A stretch of DNA of 64,000 bases from the NCBI GenBank assembly GCA_951813605.1, contig OX638379.1, positions 4,414,062 to 4,478,061 of the forward strand, written 5' to 3'. A program made the position numbers and the translations under genes. The notes below the pieces were generated by a model that worked only from the letters and a program-made list of their open reading frames with translations, was not told the DNA's origin and ran no database searches. Shown piece by piece: positions 18,601 through 28,453 of the stretch; positions within the stretch are counted from its first letter, which is position 1; each line of letters begins with the position of its first letter. Source of the DNA: an uncultured Bryobacterales bacterium. Its GTDB lineage: Bacteria; Acidobacteriota; Terriglobia; Bryobacterales; UBA6623.

Positions 18601-20001
18601 TCAAGGCCTCCATCGGTAGTAACCCACGTCCGTGGGAATCGTTTGGCTCGTGGTCGCGCGCCACTGGCTCAACGGCGGCGCCCCTGCGCGACGAAAGAAT
18701 TCCCGCAGTCGCCCCTGAAGCGCAACCCTCCGATCTCGGTATTCCGGCTTGCCCACTCGGTTCACTCTTTCGCCAGGGTCTTCCTCCAGGTCAAAGAGTT
18801 CGTTCGGCCAGCCGTCGGCACGCTCGACGTACTTAAGATTCTCGGTTCGAACCGCTCGCGTGTAGCCGTACTCGAAGAACAGCTCGTTGCGCCGCTCCGG
18901 ATGTCCTCCGCGCAGGAAGCCGGCATAGCTCCGGCCGACCCGCTGTGCGTCGTCCGGAGCCTCTACTCCGAGGTAGTCGAGCAGTGTCGGGAAGAAATCG
19001 TACGACGAGACCATGGCGGAGGTCTGGGAGCCGGCCTCGATCGCTCCGCGATGGTCCCAGATCAGCGGGACCCGAATGGACTCTTCGTACATGTTGAAGG
19101 GGATGGTCCCGTTACCTTTTCCCCACACGCCGTGATGGCCGCAGTTGAATCCTTGGTCAGCGGAGAAGATTACGACGGTATTCTCCCGGACGCCAAGCTC
19201 CTCGAGCTTCTCGAGCACCCGGCCGACGTTCGCGTCCACGCCTGTTACGAGCGCCGAGTAGCTCGTATATGTCTCGGCGTCACCAAAGTATTGCCGAAAT
19301 CGTCCACGGCCCTGGGGGTGCGGGGATTCGCGTGGAAAGCAAGAGAACGCCGAACCGGCGTAGGGCTGGCGGTACTTCCGAGGCTGGAAGTCGTAGGGGC
19401 TGTGAGGAGCGAAAAACGGCACGACCAAGCAGAACGGTTGTCGATGGTTCCTCTCGAGAAAGTCGATCGCGCCGTCTCCCACTAGGTCCGTCTTGTATCC
19501 GGTGCCACCGACAGGCTCGCCATTGACGAGGAACCGCGCGCTCTTGTAGCCGCCGCCTCGCGCAGCGGAATACCAATGGTCGAAGCCCGCCTGGGCCCGA
19601 TCCTCCTGGCCAAGATGCCATTTGCCAACCAGGCCGCAAGAATACCCGTTGGCCTTCAGGACGTCGGCAAAGGTCGTCTGCCCGTCCAGAAAGCGCCGGC
19701 TCGCCGCACCATAGCTGTCGTCTGGAAGGAGGAAGTCCTGAACCCCGTGATGCGAGGGCAATTTGCCGGTGTAGTAAGTTGCTCTCGACGGGGAGCAGAC
19801 CGGCGTGCAGGCATAGGCCCGGGGGAAGCGCATTCCCTCGGCGGCGAGCCGATCGAGGCGGGGAGTGTGGATCTCGCCGCAGCTGTCGGAGCCGAGCGCC
19901 CAGGCGCCATGGTCGTCGGTCATGAAGAACACGACGTTGAGCGCCGGTTGCCGCGCCAGAGCGGCCGCGGGAACAAGCGACAGGAGCGTGCGTCGGGTCA
20001 T
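18601..20001 (-). CDS. Cys-type sulfatase
   Basis: This arylsulfatase-family hydrolase removes sulfate esters. From the ATG at 20001 it has 466 residues. Asp29/Asp30 in FMTDDHG bind calcium, and CSPSRATYYTG (69-79) is the sulfatase signature whose Cys69 must be oxidised to formylglycine. GKWHLG, the PHSPYDF block and SADQGFNCGHHG are the remaining active-site motifs. The leader MTRRTLLSLVPAAALA suggests export. An ATG at 20034 with an AAGGGA ribosome site is an alternative; the frame opens further, at 20247, without support. No sulfatase-maturing enzyme is in the window. The substrate (sulfated glycan or small ester) cannot be told. Confidence 0.9.
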   Translation of the reverse strand: MTRRTLLSLVPAAALARQPALNVVFFMTDDHGAWALGSDSCGEIHTPRLDRLAAEGMRFPRAYACTPVCSPSRATYYTGKLPSHHGVQDFLLPDDSYGAASRRFLDGQTTFADVLKANGYSCGLVGKWHLGQEDRAQAGFDHWYSAARGGGYKSARFLVNGEPVGGTGYKTDLVGDGAIDFLERNHRQPFCLVVPFFAPHSPYDFQPRKYRQPYAGSAFSCFPRESPHPQGRGRFRQYFGDAETYTSYSALVTGVDANVGRVLEKLEELGVRENTVVIFSADQGFNCGHHGVWGKGNGTIPFNMYEESIRVPLIWDHRGAIEAGSQTSAMVSSYDFFPTLLDYLGVEAPDDAQRVGRSYAGFLRGGHPERRNELFFEYGYTRAVRTENLKYVERADGWPNELFDLEEDPGERVNRVGKPEYRDRRVALQGRLREFFRRAGAPPLSQWRATTSQTIPTDVGYYRWRP

Positions 20002-20346
20002 GGCTGCGAGCCAAGCATAGCGAACGAGCTGCATTACTTCGGTCCCTTCGGTGCCGATCGCGCGGGCTTGGAGGAACCGACCCGAACCTTCGCGGACCGG
20101 CCCGTCGCCCCGGCCGGGCGACGCGACAACGGGTGCATTTCCAACGCCGGCACGGCCTCTCCGAGACGCTTTCGACGGAATTTCGCACGGAAAGGACCGG
20201 GCCCCGCGCCAGCCGTGCCGAGAGGTCCTCCGATGGGTTTGACACACAGCGCGGTCGTGCCAAATAATAGGGACTAGTGCCTAGGGCAAAGCCCGGCGAC
20301 TCTATTGATCGGTTTTCAGGTTCCTAGCGTTCCCCTCTCGTAGAGC
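20002..20346. other. divergent intergenic region
   Basis: This 345-base gap lies between the divergent sulfatase and ABC transporter genes. It contains the TTGACA-type promoter at 20239-20268 reading towards the transporter. The sulfatase frame stays open through most of it, but composition changes to Arg/Gly/Pro-rich, so I do not extend the gene. Confidence 0.5.
20239..20268 (+). promoter_or_regulatory. promoter of the ABC exporter cluster
   Basis: A perfect TTGACA (20239-20244) is followed after 18 bases by AATAAT (20263-20268), five of six matches to the -10 consensus. The start site would lie near 20275, giving a leader of about 70 bases before the ATG at 20347. Confidence 0.5.
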
Positions 20347-21360
20347 ATGCCCATGATCCAAGTAGAACGCGTCAGCAAGCGTTACGGCCCAAAGACCGCC
20401 GTCAACAACATCAGCTTCGAGGTCGACCGCGGCGAGATCGTCGGCTTCCTCGGCCCGAATGGTGCCGGGAAGACGACGACGATGCGGATTCTGACCGGTT
20501 TCCTGCCGCCGACATCCGGCACGGCCAAAGTCGGAGGCTTCGATGTCGTCGAGAACCCGATCGAGGTAAAGAGGCGCATCGGGTACCTGCCCGAGGCCCC
20601 GCCGCTCTATCCGGAGATGGAGGTCGCCGACTACCTGCGCTTCGTCGCCGGAATCAAGGGGATTCCCAAGAAGGACATTCCTCGGCGCATCGATAGCGTG
20701 TTGGAACGCACTGCGTCCGCGGATGTGCGCGACACGATCGTCGGCAAGCTCTCCAAGGGATACAGGCAGCGCGTGGGACTGGCGCAAGCCCTGATTCACG
20801 ACCCTGAAGTCCTCGTGCTAGACGAGCCGACCTCGGGACTGGACCCCAAGCAGATCATCGAGGCTCGCGGCCTGATCCGGTCCTTGGCAGGCGACCACAC
20901 GATCATCCTCAGCACGCATATCCTGCCGGAAGTTTCGAGCACCTGCAGCCGGGTGATCATCATCGACGAAGGTCGCATCGAGGCCAGCGACACGCCCGAG
21001 AACCTGACGGCGCAGCTGCAAGGGCCGCATTCCATCCTGCTCGATGTGGAGGGCCCGGAGAGCGCCGTGCAGGCCCGCCTCGAGAGCGAGCCGGGCGTGC
21101 GGCAGGTCTCGCGCGAAAGCGCCCGCGGCGATCGCGTCGTCTGGCGCGTGGAGGTCGGCAAGGACGGCGCGATACCGCGCCGGGTGGCCGACGTGGTAGT
21201 CACCTCGGGGTGGGGCCTGTACAGCATGCAACCCGTAGGCTTGAGCCTGGAGGACATTTTCCTGCAGCTCACCAGCGACGAACAGGAACCCGGCAGAGGA
21301 GACGACGCGCCCGCCGCGGAAGAGGCTGCGGCTGTCGAAGAGGAGGCTCAGGACGCATGA
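20347..21360 (+). CDS. ABC transporter ATP-binding protein, GldA-like
   Basis: This is the ATPase of an ABC-2 type exporter, 337 residues. Walker A is GPNGAGKTT (about 36-44), the signature is LSKGYRQRVG, Walker B is VLVLDEP, and the switch histidine is in LSTHI. A C-terminal domain of about 90 residues follows the core, as in GldA/CcmA-type proteins. The last 30 residues are unusually acidic (EEAAAVEEEAQDA). It overlaps the permease gene by four bases (ATGA) and is followed by GldG-like and DUF4340 genes, a set conserved in Bacteroidetes, Acidobacteria and others. The cargo is unknown; gliding function should not be assumed. Confidence 0.93.
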   Translation: MPMIQVERVSKRYGPKTAVNNISFEVDRGEIVGFLGPNGAGKTTTMRILTGFLPPTSGTAKVGGFDVVENPIEVKRRIGYLPEAPPLYPEMEVADYLRFVAGIKGIPKKDIPRRIDSVLERTASADVRDTIVGKLSKGYRQRVGLAQALIHDPEVLVLDEPTSGLDPKQIIEARGLIRSLAGDHTIILSTHILPEVSSTCSRVIIIDEGRIEASDTPENLTAQLQGPHSILLDVEGPESAVQARLESEPGVRQVSRESARGDRVVWRVEVGKDGAIPRRVADVVVTSGWGLYSMQPVGLSLEDIFLQLTSDEQEPGRGDDAPAAEEAAAVEEEAQDA

Positions 21361-22133
21361 GAAACATCTGGACCCTTGCGATGCGCGAGTTCAAGGTGTA
21401 CTTCACGTCGCCGATCGCGTACATCGTTCTCGCAGCGTTCGCGGTTATCTTCGGTCACTTCTTCACGACTAGCCTAGCGTTCTTCCTGCACTACAGTGCC
21501 AGCGTCGCCGCCCAAGGGGGCGGCATGGGCGCGCCATCGCTGAACGTGCACCAGATCGTCATCGAGCCTTCGCTGGGCAACTTGGGCATCGTTCTAGTGT
21601 TCTTGATGCCCATGATCACGATGCGGCTCTTCGCGGAGGAGAAGCGGAGCGGCACCATCGAACTGCTGCTCACCTCGCCGCTCCAGGACTACCACATCAT
21701 CGCGGGCAAGTGGGTGGGCGCTCTGTTGCTCTACGCGTGCCTGCTGGCGATCGTGGCAGCGAACTTCTCGGTGCTCTTCGTCTACACCACCCCCGACTGG
21801 AAGCCGGTGCCAGTTTGGCTTCTTGGCCTGCTGCTGATGGGCGGTTCGATGATCGCGATCGGGACGTTCATCTCGACGCTGACAAAGAACCAAATCGTAG
21901 CCGGGGTACTGACCTTCTTCTCGCTGCTCATGCTGTGGTTGTTGAATTGGTTCAGCTCGTACGAAACCTCGACGTTCAGCCGGCTTTGCGAGTACTTGGC
22001 GATCTCGGCGCACTTCGAGCAGTTCAACAAAGGGGTCATCGAGCTGAAAGACCTCGTGTATCACCTCAGCGCGATCTCGCTCGGGCTGTTCCTTGCCAAG
22101 CGGTCGCTCGAGGCGCTCCGTTGGAAGGCGTAA
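21357..22133 (+). CDS. ABC-2 type permease, GldF-like
   Basis: This 258-residue membrane protein starts at the ATG overlapping the ATPase stop. Six hydrophobic helices are visible. MREFKVYFTSPIAYIV near the N-terminus and MRLFAEEKRSGTIELLLTSP after the second helix are the ABC-2 permease hallmarks of the GldF/NosY group. The open frame continues 49 codons upstream inside the ATPase gene as a shadow. With the ATPase and the following GldG-like protein it should form one inner-membrane exporter. Confidence 0.92.
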   Translation: MRNIWTLAMREFKVYFTSPIAYIVLAAFAVIFGHFFTTSLAFFLHYSASVAAQGGGMGAPSLNVHQIVIEPSLGNLGIVLVFLMPMITMRLFAEEKRSGTIELLLTSPLQDYHIIAGKWVGALLLYACLLAIVAANFSVLFVYTTPDWKPVPVWLLGLLLMGGSMIAIGTFISTLTKNQIVAGVLTFFSLLMLWLLNWFSSYETSTFSRLCEYLAISAHFEQFNKGVIELKDLVYHLSAISLGLFLAKRSLEALRWKA

Positions 22134-22146
22134 GGAGTTTCAAGCG

Positions 22147-23598
22147 ATGGATTTCTTGCATTCCAGGCAATTGCGATCCGGCAGCTACGCCGGCGCCTAC
22201 GTGCTGGTCTTCGTAGGGATTCTGGCAGCCGTCAACTGGCTCGGCGTTCAATACAACGAGACCTTCGACGCGACGAGCCGGAAGCTTTACAGCCTCTCGG
22301 ACCAGACACACAAGGTCCTCGACAATTTGGACCGCGACGTGACGATGTCGTACTTCGACCAAACCTTGCGCTTCGCGCGAGCCGAGGAGATGCTGCGCCG
22401 CTACGAGAACGCCTCCAGCCGGGTAAGCGTGGAGTACGTGGACCCCGACAAGGACCCGGTCAAAGCTGAGGCGATGAACATCCGCTCGTACGGGACGCTG
22501 GTCCTGCACATCGGCGGGGAGCGCCAGGAAGCCTCGTCTACCAGCGAGCAGGACATTACCAACGCGATCATCACGGCCCTGAAGGGCCAGGAGAAGACTG
22601 CCTGCGTTGCGACCGGGCACGGCGAGTCCGCCAGCGACGACATGGAGCGGGACGGATTCGCGAACTCGAAATCGTTGATCGAGGACGCAAACTACGGCTA
22701 CGAGGATGTCAGCCTCGCAATGGACGGCGTGCCCGAGGATTGCACCCTGCTGGTGATTCCGGGGCCGAGCACGGCCTACTTCGATCCCGAGATCGACTCC
22801 ATTCGCGAATTCGTAGAAGGGGGCGGGCGAGCGCTGATCATGCTCCGACCGGCGTTCCCGGACCAGCAAGGCCGAAGGGACGAGGCGAATCCGAAACTGG
22901 TTGGCCTTCTCGCGGAGTGGGGCATCGAGGCCAGGAATGACGTTGTGATCGACGAGTCGGCAATCGGACAGCTGTTCGGCGGCGGGCCGTTCACTCCCTT
23001 GGTGAGCGGATACAAGTACCACCCCATCGTGGAGCCTATGGAAAACGTGGCGACGCTCTTCCCGCGCGCGCGAAGCGTGGGCAAGGCAGAGGACGAGCCA
23101 GACGGCTGGACGGTGGACGAACTGTTCGAAACATCGACCGCGAGCTTTGCCACGGAGTCGATGAGCCTCGAGGGCTCGGCTGTCCGCCTAGGTCCGGCGT
23201 CCAGCAGGACAGAAGGCCCTGTTGTCCTAGCTGTTGCGGCGGAGTACGACGTTCCGGAACGGGAAGCCGAGGCCACGGACGAGGGTCCCGAACAAACCGA
23301 GGAGCTTGCAGACCCGGACGAAGAGGCGGAACCGCAGGGCCGAGTGGTGGCGGTTGGTTCCAACGGGTTCGCAAGCAATTACGGCCTGTCCCTCGGGGGC
23401 AACCGAGACCTGCTGCTCAACATGATGAACTGGCTGAGCTCCGACGAGGACCTGATATCAATCCGTCCGCGCGACCCGGACTCTACGCCCATCGACATGA
23501 CAAGCGCGGAAATGTGGCGAATCTTTGTCGGAAGCATGCTCCTCCTTCCGCTGGTCATCATCGTGACAGGCGTTTGGACTTGGTGGGGCCGCCGCTAG
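22147..23598 (+). CDS. GldG-like ABC auxiliary protein
   Basis: This 483-residue protein begins at the ATG at 22147 with AAGGAG upstream. An N-terminal helix (about 14-34) is followed by ATSRKLYSLSDQTHKVLDNL, the start of the GldG/ABC-auxiliary domain. The middle has VIPGPSTAYFDPEIDSIREFVEGGGRALIM, a conserved feature of that family. A Glu/Asp-rich linker precedes SNYGLSLGGNRDLLLNMMNWLS, and one helix near the end (about 455-478) anchors the C-terminus. Most of the protein should lie in the periplasm. It is in the ABC-exporter operon. Confidence 0.9.
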   Translation: MDFLHSRQLRSGSYAGAYVLVFVGILAAVNWLGVQYNETFDATSRKLYSLSDQTHKVLDNLDRDVTMSYFDQTLRFARAEEMLRRYENASSRVSVEYVDPDKDPVKAEAMNIRSYGTLVLHIGGERQEASSTSEQDITNAIITALKGQEKTACVATGHGESASDDMERDGFANSKSLIEDANYGYEDVSLAMDGVPEDCTLLVIPGPSTAYFDPEIDSIREFVEGGGRALIMLRPAFPDQQGRRDEANPKLVGLLAEWGIEARNDVVIDESAIGQLFGGGPFTPLVSGYKYHPIVEPMENVATLFPRARSVGKAEDEPDGWTVDELFETSTASFATESMSLEGSAVRLGPASSRTEGPVVLAVAAEYDVPEREAEATDEGPEQTEELADPDEEAEPQGRVVAVGSNGFASNYGLSLGGNRDLLLNMMNWLSSDEDLISIRPRDPDSTPIDMTSAEMWRIFVGSMLLLPLVIIVTGVWTWWGRR

Positions 23599-23685
23599 CG
23601 GGGCTGCCCATGCAGGCTTCGGCAAGATTGCGACAGCCGGAACTTCGGGGGGCACTACTGCCCTTGACCTAGACGACAGGAAGCC

Positions 23686-25062
23686 ATGAAAGCGAATCCC
23701 CTGCTCATAGCCGTTATCGCGCTCGCGCTGCTCGGGGGCGCGGTTTGGTACACGCGCGAGAATCCTCCGCCGGACGATGACGCGGCGCCAAAGATCGTGG
23801 ACGTCGAGGAAGAGGACATCCGTGAGGTCACGCTGCGCCAAAAGGGAGAGGACCCGATCACCGTGGTGCGGGGCGAGGACGACGAATGGCAGTTCGGAGG
23901 CGGTCTGGAGGTCGCCGGGGACGACACCTCGATCGGTCTGATGGTTTCGAGCCTGGCGTCTCTGAACGCTGATCGCGTCGTTTCCGAGAATGTAGTTGAG
24001 TGGGGGCCTTATGAACTCGAGGATCCAGTATTGGCCGTCAGCTACGAGCTGACCGAGGGCGCTGGCGAGATTCAGTTCGGCAGGGACACGCCGACAGGAT
24101 CGGGCGTCTTCGCCCGGCTGCTGGGCGACCCTCGTCTCTTCACGGTGTACAGCTACAACAAGACTTCGTTCGAGAAATCCGTATTCGACCTGCGCGACAA
24201 GAGGCTGCTGCGTCTCGACGAGGACTCGATCTCGGAGGTGACGGTCGAGACGGGCGGGCGGGCGATCGGTTTCCGGCAGGAGGACGGCGACTGGCGGATC
24301 GTGCGGCCTTTGGAATTGCGGGCGGACGACTTCACGGTGGGCGACTTGGTGCGAGCGGTGCGGACCGCAGAGATGACGGAGGTGCTGGCGGAAGGCGAGA
24401 CAACCGGCGAGTACTCCTTCCGGGCCGCGACGGCGACCGTGACCGTCACGGACGAACAGGGCTCCCACGAACTAGTGCTCGCGAAGGACGGCGACACCTA
24501 CTACGCGCGCAGCAGCGCGCAGGACGGCGTGTTCGCCGTCAGCTCGACGCTGGCCGAGAGTCTCGACAAACCGGCAGCGGACTTCCGGAACAAGAAACTA
24601 TTCGAGTTTGGCTACGCGGATCCGGCGCGAGTGGACGTGCGCGCCGGGGACTTGAGCGTCTCAGTGGTGCATTCAGAGGACAAATGGCTGCTCGAGTCCG
24701 AAGGCGGACGCGAAGTGGATGGGGTCAAGGTGCAGACACTGCTCGACCGCCTGCGCAATCTCACCGCGACAGATTTCCCCTCGGACCGGTTAGCGGACCA
24801 AGCCCGGTTCGGCTTGGACGATCCCGAGATCGAGGCAGCCGTCACGCCGGAAGGCGAGGGCACTGCGGCCGAGAAAGTGCGCATCACGTCCGCGGATCAA
24901 GCAGCCGTCTACGCGGCCCGCGACGGCGAGCCCTCGACCTACAAGGTGGAACAGTCCGCCTCGCAGGACATCCGTCGCGCGGTGGAAGACGTCCTGAGCA
25001 AGCCCGAGGAAGAAGATGAGGCGGAAGACTCGGGAGAAGAAACGGCCGATCCTGCTCCCTGA
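23686..25062 (+). CDS. DUF4340 family membrane-anchored protein
   Basis: This 458-residue protein has one N-terminal helix (about 5-21) and a long acidic exterior. Repeated DUF4340-type units are visible: a segment around WQFGG, then [20 protein letters not shown], later [19 protein letters not shown] and [23 protein letters not shown]. These Asp/Trp-containing repeats recur about every 110-150 residues. It follows the GldG-like gene after 87 bases, and DUF4340 proteins are the usual fourth member of this exporter cluster. The function is not established. Confidence 0.88.
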   Translation: MKANPLLIAVIALALLGGAVWYTRENPPPDDDAAPKIVDVEEEDIREVTLRQKGEDPITVVRGEDDEWQFGGGLEVAGDDTSIGLMVSSLASLNADRVVSENVVEWGPYELEDPVLAVSYELTEGAGEIQFGRDTPTGSGVFARLLGDPRLFTVYSYNKTSFEKSVFDLRDKRLLRLDEDSISEVTVETGGRAIGFRQEDGDWRIVRPLELRADDFTVGDLVRAVRTAEMTEVLAEGETTGEYSFRAATATVTVTDEQGSHELVLAKDGDTYYARSSAQDGVFAVSSTLAESLDKPAADFRNKKLFEFGYADPARVDVRAGDLSVSVVHSEDKWLLESEGGREVDGVKVQTLLDRLRNLTATDFPSDRLADQARFGLDDPEIEAAVTPEGEGTAAEKVRITSADQAAVYAARDGEPSTYKVEQSASQDIRRAVEDVLSKPEEEDEAEDSGEETADPAP

Positions 25063-25232
25063 CGCATCAATGTCTCGGGACCTGCTTGCTGGCCGAACAC
25101 CGCGAGGAAGGCCTTGAGCGGCCTCGACCGCGCCCAGCGATCAGGGCACCCGCAGACAAGCCCGGGGCGTGCCGCGCTGCGTTGCGGCCAAGGACGGACA
25201 GAGAGTTTCCGCTACGATGCAAGGAGCCAGAC

Positions 25233-25754
25233 ATGGAAGAACTCCGGTCTATGATTCGCGAGGTGCCCGATTTTCCGAAGCCGGGCATTCTTTTTTACGA
25301 CATCACAACGCTTTTGAAGGATCCGAAAGGCCTTTCGCTTGCGGCGGACAAGCTTGCCGACGCCGCTCGAGGCAACAAGGTGGATGTCGTGGCAGGAATG
25401 GAATCCCGAGGATTCCTGTTCGGCCCGCTGCTCGCGCTCCGTCTCGGCACCGGCTTCGCTCTGATGCGCAAGCCCGGAAAGCTGCCTGCCGCCACGACCA
25501 GCGTGAGCTACGACCTTGAGTACGGAACAGAGTCGCTCGAGATTCACAGCGACGCCGTCCGGCCCGGGCAGCGTGTCCTCATCGCGGATGACGTGCTAGC
25601 CACGGGCGGAACGGCGGCTGCCGCCGTCAAGCTGGTAGAGGAGCTGGGAGGCGAGGTCGCCGCCTTGTCCTTCCTGATCGAGCTAGACTTCCTCCGCGGG
25701 CGCGACCGCCTCGAGGGCTACGAAGTTTCGTCACTGCTGCACTACGGCAGCTGA
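25233..25754 (+). CDS. apt: adenine phosphoribosyltransferase
   Basis: This purine salvage enzyme joins adenine and PRPP to give AMP. It has 173 residues from the ATG at 25233, which sits six bases after AAGGAG; the frame opens earlier at 25086 without support. The N-terminus [18 protein letters not shown] is typical of Apt, [10 protein letters not shown] holds the base-binding region, and [16 protein letters not shown] is the PRPP-binding loop. It lies ahead of ispE and prs; the latter makes its PRPP substrate. Confidence 0.96.
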   Translation: MEELRSMIREVPDFPKPGILFYDITTLLKDPKGLSLAADKLADAARGNKVDVVAGMESRGFLFGPLLALRLGTGFALMRKPGKLPAATTSVSYDLEYGTESLEIHSDAVRPGQRVLIADDVLATGGTAAAAVKLVEELGGEVAALSFLIELDFLRGRDRLEGYEVSSLLHYGS

Positions 25755-25779
25755 TACCGCTTCCCGAACAGGAACCGCC

Positions 25780-26739
25780 ATGCGCACCCGCAGCATCGTG
25801 CATACGTGCCACGAGGCCGGGTTCGCGAAAGTCAATCTGAGACTGAGGGTGCTGGGCCGCCGTCCGGACGGCTACCACGACATCCGCACGGTGTTCCAGT
25901 CCATTGAGTTTTCCGACGATGTCGACGTCTCGCTGCGCATCGGCGGACGCCGGTCCGTGCAGCTGCTATGTGACCGCGAGGACTTGAACAACGAGCGCAA
26001 CCTGGCGTGGCGCGCCGCCGACCTGTTGCTTCGGAAGCTGGGACTCAAAGCGCAAGTGCACGTCCGTCTCACCAAGCGGATTCCAGTCGGGAGCGGCTTG
26101 GGAGGAGGCTCCAGCGATGCAGCCGCCGTATTGCGGGCAATCTCGTACCTGCTCAGGGAACCTCCCGCGCAGGACGTGCTGCTCGACGTCGCCAGCGCCC
26201 TCGGCAGCGACGTCCCGTATTTTCTAACCGGTGGGACCGCTGTCGGCTCAGGACGAGGCACCGATGTGATTCCCGTACCCGAGCTGCCGCCCACGTGGAT
26301 TGCGCTCGCGCTCCCCGACGTAGAGGTGTCCACCGCTTGGGCCTATCGGGCCCTTGCCGAGAACCGCGCCGCCGGATTGACATCGTCCGGCTCCTGGACT
26401 AGAGTAGGGGATGGTGGCTTGGGATCTCTCCCTTTCCACATAGGCGCCTCAAAAAGCCTCTCGGAGTGGATGCTTAACGATTTCGAGGGCGTAGTATTCC
26501 GGCGGTATCCGGCTCTCCACGAAATCAAGCGTCAGATTCTCGCTTGCGGCGCGTGCCATGCTTTGCTGTCCGGGAGTGGTTCGGCGTTGTTCGGGGTTTT
26601 CGATTCGTTTCAAGAAGCGTCCCGAGCGTCCGGCGCGCTCGCCGCGGCAGGCGTTCGTGCCGAGGCCGTGAGATTCGCAAGTCGTGCAGACTGCGGGCTT
26701 GCCTCGGAGATGGACGAAGAGTTGGCGAAATCCGATTAG
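25780..26739 (+). CDS. ispE: 4-diphosphocytidyl-2-C-methyl-D-erythritol kinase
   Basis: This GHMP kinase phosphorylates CDP-ME in the MEP pathway to isoprenoids. It has 319 residues. AGFAKVNLRLRVLGRRPDGYH is the family N-terminus with the catalytic lysine. PVGSGLGGGSSDAAAVL is the ATP-binding GHMP motif, and ALGSDVPYFLTGGTAVGSGRG is the substrate region, with the catalytic aspartate in SDVP. LLSGSGSALFGVF is the C-terminal motif. It starts 25 bases after apt and ends 13 bases before prs. Confidence 0.96.
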   Translation: MRTRSIVHTCHEAGFAKVNLRLRVLGRRPDGYHDIRTVFQSIEFSDDVDVSLRIGGRRSVQLLCDREDLNNERNLAWRAADLLLRKLGLKAQVHVRLTKRIPVGSGLGGGSSDAAAVLRAISYLLREPPAQDVLLDVASALGSDVPYFLTGGTAVGSGRGTDVIPVPELPPTWIALALPDVEVSTAWAYRALAENRAAGLTSSGSWTRVGDGGLGSLPFHIGASKSLSEWMLNDFEGVVFRRYPALHEIKRQILACGACHALLSGSGSALFGVFDSFQEASRASGALAAAGVRAEAVRFASRADCGLASEMDEELAKSD

Positions 26740-26752
26740 AGGAATAAATGCT

Positions 26753-27700
26753 GTGTCGGACAAGTCACGTTTGAGGGTGTTCACTGGCTCTGCCAACCCT
26801 CAATTGACCTCGGCTATTTGCGATTTTCTCCAGATTCCCGTAGGGAGAATCACCCTGAGGAAGTTTTCCGACGGCGAGATCCACCTGCAGATCACGGAGA
26901 ACGTCCGGGGCATGGACGTATTCGTCGTCCAGCCGACATGCACGCCGGTCGACCGCCACCTGATGGAATTGCTCCTCATGATGGACGCGATGCGCCGGGC
27001 CTCCGCGAAGCGGATTACTGCAGTGCTGCCGTACTACGGCTATTCGCGCCAGGACCGGAAGGATCGTCCGCGGGTCCCGATTTCTTCGAAGCTGGTTGCC
27101 AGTTTGCTCGTCGCGGCAGGCGCGGATCGCGTGCTCACCCTGGATCTCCACGCAGCCCAGATCCAAGGCTTCTTCGACATACCGGTCGATCATCTGTACG
27201 GCCGCCCGGTCTTGGTGGAATACATCAAGAAGCTCCGCTTGCCGCGGCTCAAGGTCATCTCGCCGGACGCCGGGGGGGTCGAACGGGCCCGGGCGCTCGC
27301 CAAGCGCGTCAGCGCTCCGCTCGCGATCATCGACAAACGCCGCGAGGAGGCCAACGTCTCTGAGGTGATGCATGTCATCGGTGACGTCGATGGACATACG
27401 TGCGTGATCGTCGACGACCTGGTCGATACCGCCGGGACATTGGTCCACAGCGTCGACGCTCTGCTGGGGCGCGGGGCGGCGTCCGTGTATGCAGCCTGCA
27501 CCCACGCCGTGCTTTCGGGGCCTGCCGTCGATAGAATCAATGAGTCGCGCCTGAAGGAGTTGGTCGTCACCGATTCGATCCCCCTGTCCGACAAGGCGAA
27601 GGCGAGTGCAAAGATCCGCCAGCTGAGCGTGGCGGGGCTGTTCGCGCGAGGCATCGACTCGATTCACAGCGAGTCATCGATCAGCATGTTGTTTGAATGA
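26753..27700 (+). CDS. prs: ribose-phosphate pyrophosphokinase
   Basis: This enzyme makes PRPP from ribose 5-phosphate and ATP for nucleotide, His and Trp synthesis. The GTG at 26753, behind AGAGGA, gives the standard 315 residues; an ATG at 26684 lies within ispE. Motifs: FSDGEIHLQI, VVQPTCTPVDRHLMELL, YYGYSRQDRKDRPR (ATP loop), LDLHAAQIQGFFDIPVDHL with the catalytic His, and CVIVDDLVDTAGTL, the ribose-phosphate loop. The spacing ispE-prs-rplY is a common bacterial arrangement. Confidence 0.97.
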   Translation: MSDKSRLRVFTGSANPQLTSAICDFLQIPVGRITLRKFSDGEIHLQITENVRGMDVFVVQPTCTPVDRHLMELLLMMDAMRRASAKRITAVLPYYGYSRQDRKDRPRVPISSKLVASLLVAAGADRVLTLDLHAAQIQGFFDIPVDHLYGRPVLVEYIKKLRLPRLKVISPDAGGVERARALAKRVSAPLAIIDKRREEANVSEVMHVIGDVDGHTCVIVDDLVDTAGTLVHSVDALLGRGAASVYAACTHAVLSGPAVDRINESRLKELVVTDSIPLSDKAKASAKIRQLSVAGLFARGIDSIHSESSISMLFE

Positions 27701-27773
27701 AGGGGACAGCGGCGCCCGCACGGGAGTCGCCGGGACATGGAACTGCCCCGCGTCGCCGGGAGGAGAAATCGCA

Positions 27774-28394
27774 ATGCAGCGACAAATCGAGATGGAAGTG
27801 GCACCGCGCGAGGAGCGCGGCAAGAACGCCGCCCGGCGCCTACGCGCTACCGGGCGGGTGCCCGCAATCGTTTACGGACTGGGCCGCGAGCCGCAGGCCG
27901 TCGCTGTCGACGCCAAGGCCATGACCAACGTCCTCAAGGATCCAGCCGGCCACAACCGCGTGTTCGACTTGCGGTGCAACGGATCGAGCGAGCACGCCAT
28001 GGCGGTCGACTACCAGATCGACCCTGTCAAGCATTCGCTGCTGCATGTCGATCTGATGCGGATCGACCTCGCGAAGCCCGTCAAGGTCGCGGTTCCGGTC
28101 AAAGCCGTGGGCATCGCTTTCGGCGTGAAGAATCAGGGCGGTTTCGAGGAAATGGTCAGTCGCGAGGTGCAAATCGAATGCCTTCCGATGGACATCCCCG
28201 ACCATGTCGACGTGGACATCGAATCGCTGAGGGTCGGCGAGGGGATTCGTGCCAAGGACATTCCGCCTAGCAAGAAATACACGCTCGCCGACGACGAGCA
28301 CAAGCTGCTGGTCCACGTCATGGCTTCCAGAGCCTCCGAAGACGTCGCCGAGGAAGAGGAAGAGGCAGAGGAAGAGGCAGAAGAGTCCGAATAG
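27774..28394 (+). CDS. rplY: 50S ribosomal protein L25, long Ctc form
   Basis: This protein binds 5S rRNA. The ATG at 27774, after GGGAGGAGA, gives 206 residues. RLRATGRVPAIVYG (about 21-34) is the L25 RNA-binding start, and the second beta domain (TL5/CTC type) follows to about residue 185, with VDVDIESLRVGEGI and YTLADDEHKLLVHV. The last 20 residues are almost all Glu and Ala. The frame opens at 27693, but that extension overlaps prs and lacks a ribosome site. Directly upstream of pth, as is usual. Confidence 0.96.
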   Translation: MQRQIEMEVAPREERGKNAARRLRATGRVPAIVYGLGREPQAVAVDAKAMTNVLKDPAGHNRVFDLRCNGSSEHAMAVDYQIDPVKHSLLHVDLMRIDLAKPVKVAVPVKAVGIAFGVKNQGGFEEMVSREVQIECLPMDIPDHVDVDIESLRVGEGIRAKDIPPSKKYTLADDEHKLLVHVMASRASEDVAEEEEEAEEEAEESE

Positions 28395-28453
28395 GCGGGC
28401 TTGGGAAGTGCAGGCGGAGCGGCCGGCCAGCTGGTTCGGGCGAGTGGGGAATC

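Noticed and set aside
18841..18856. GGTTCGAACC resembling a tRNA T-loop
   Set aside because: It lies inside the sulfatase coding sequence, and no acceptor or anticodon stem surrounds it.
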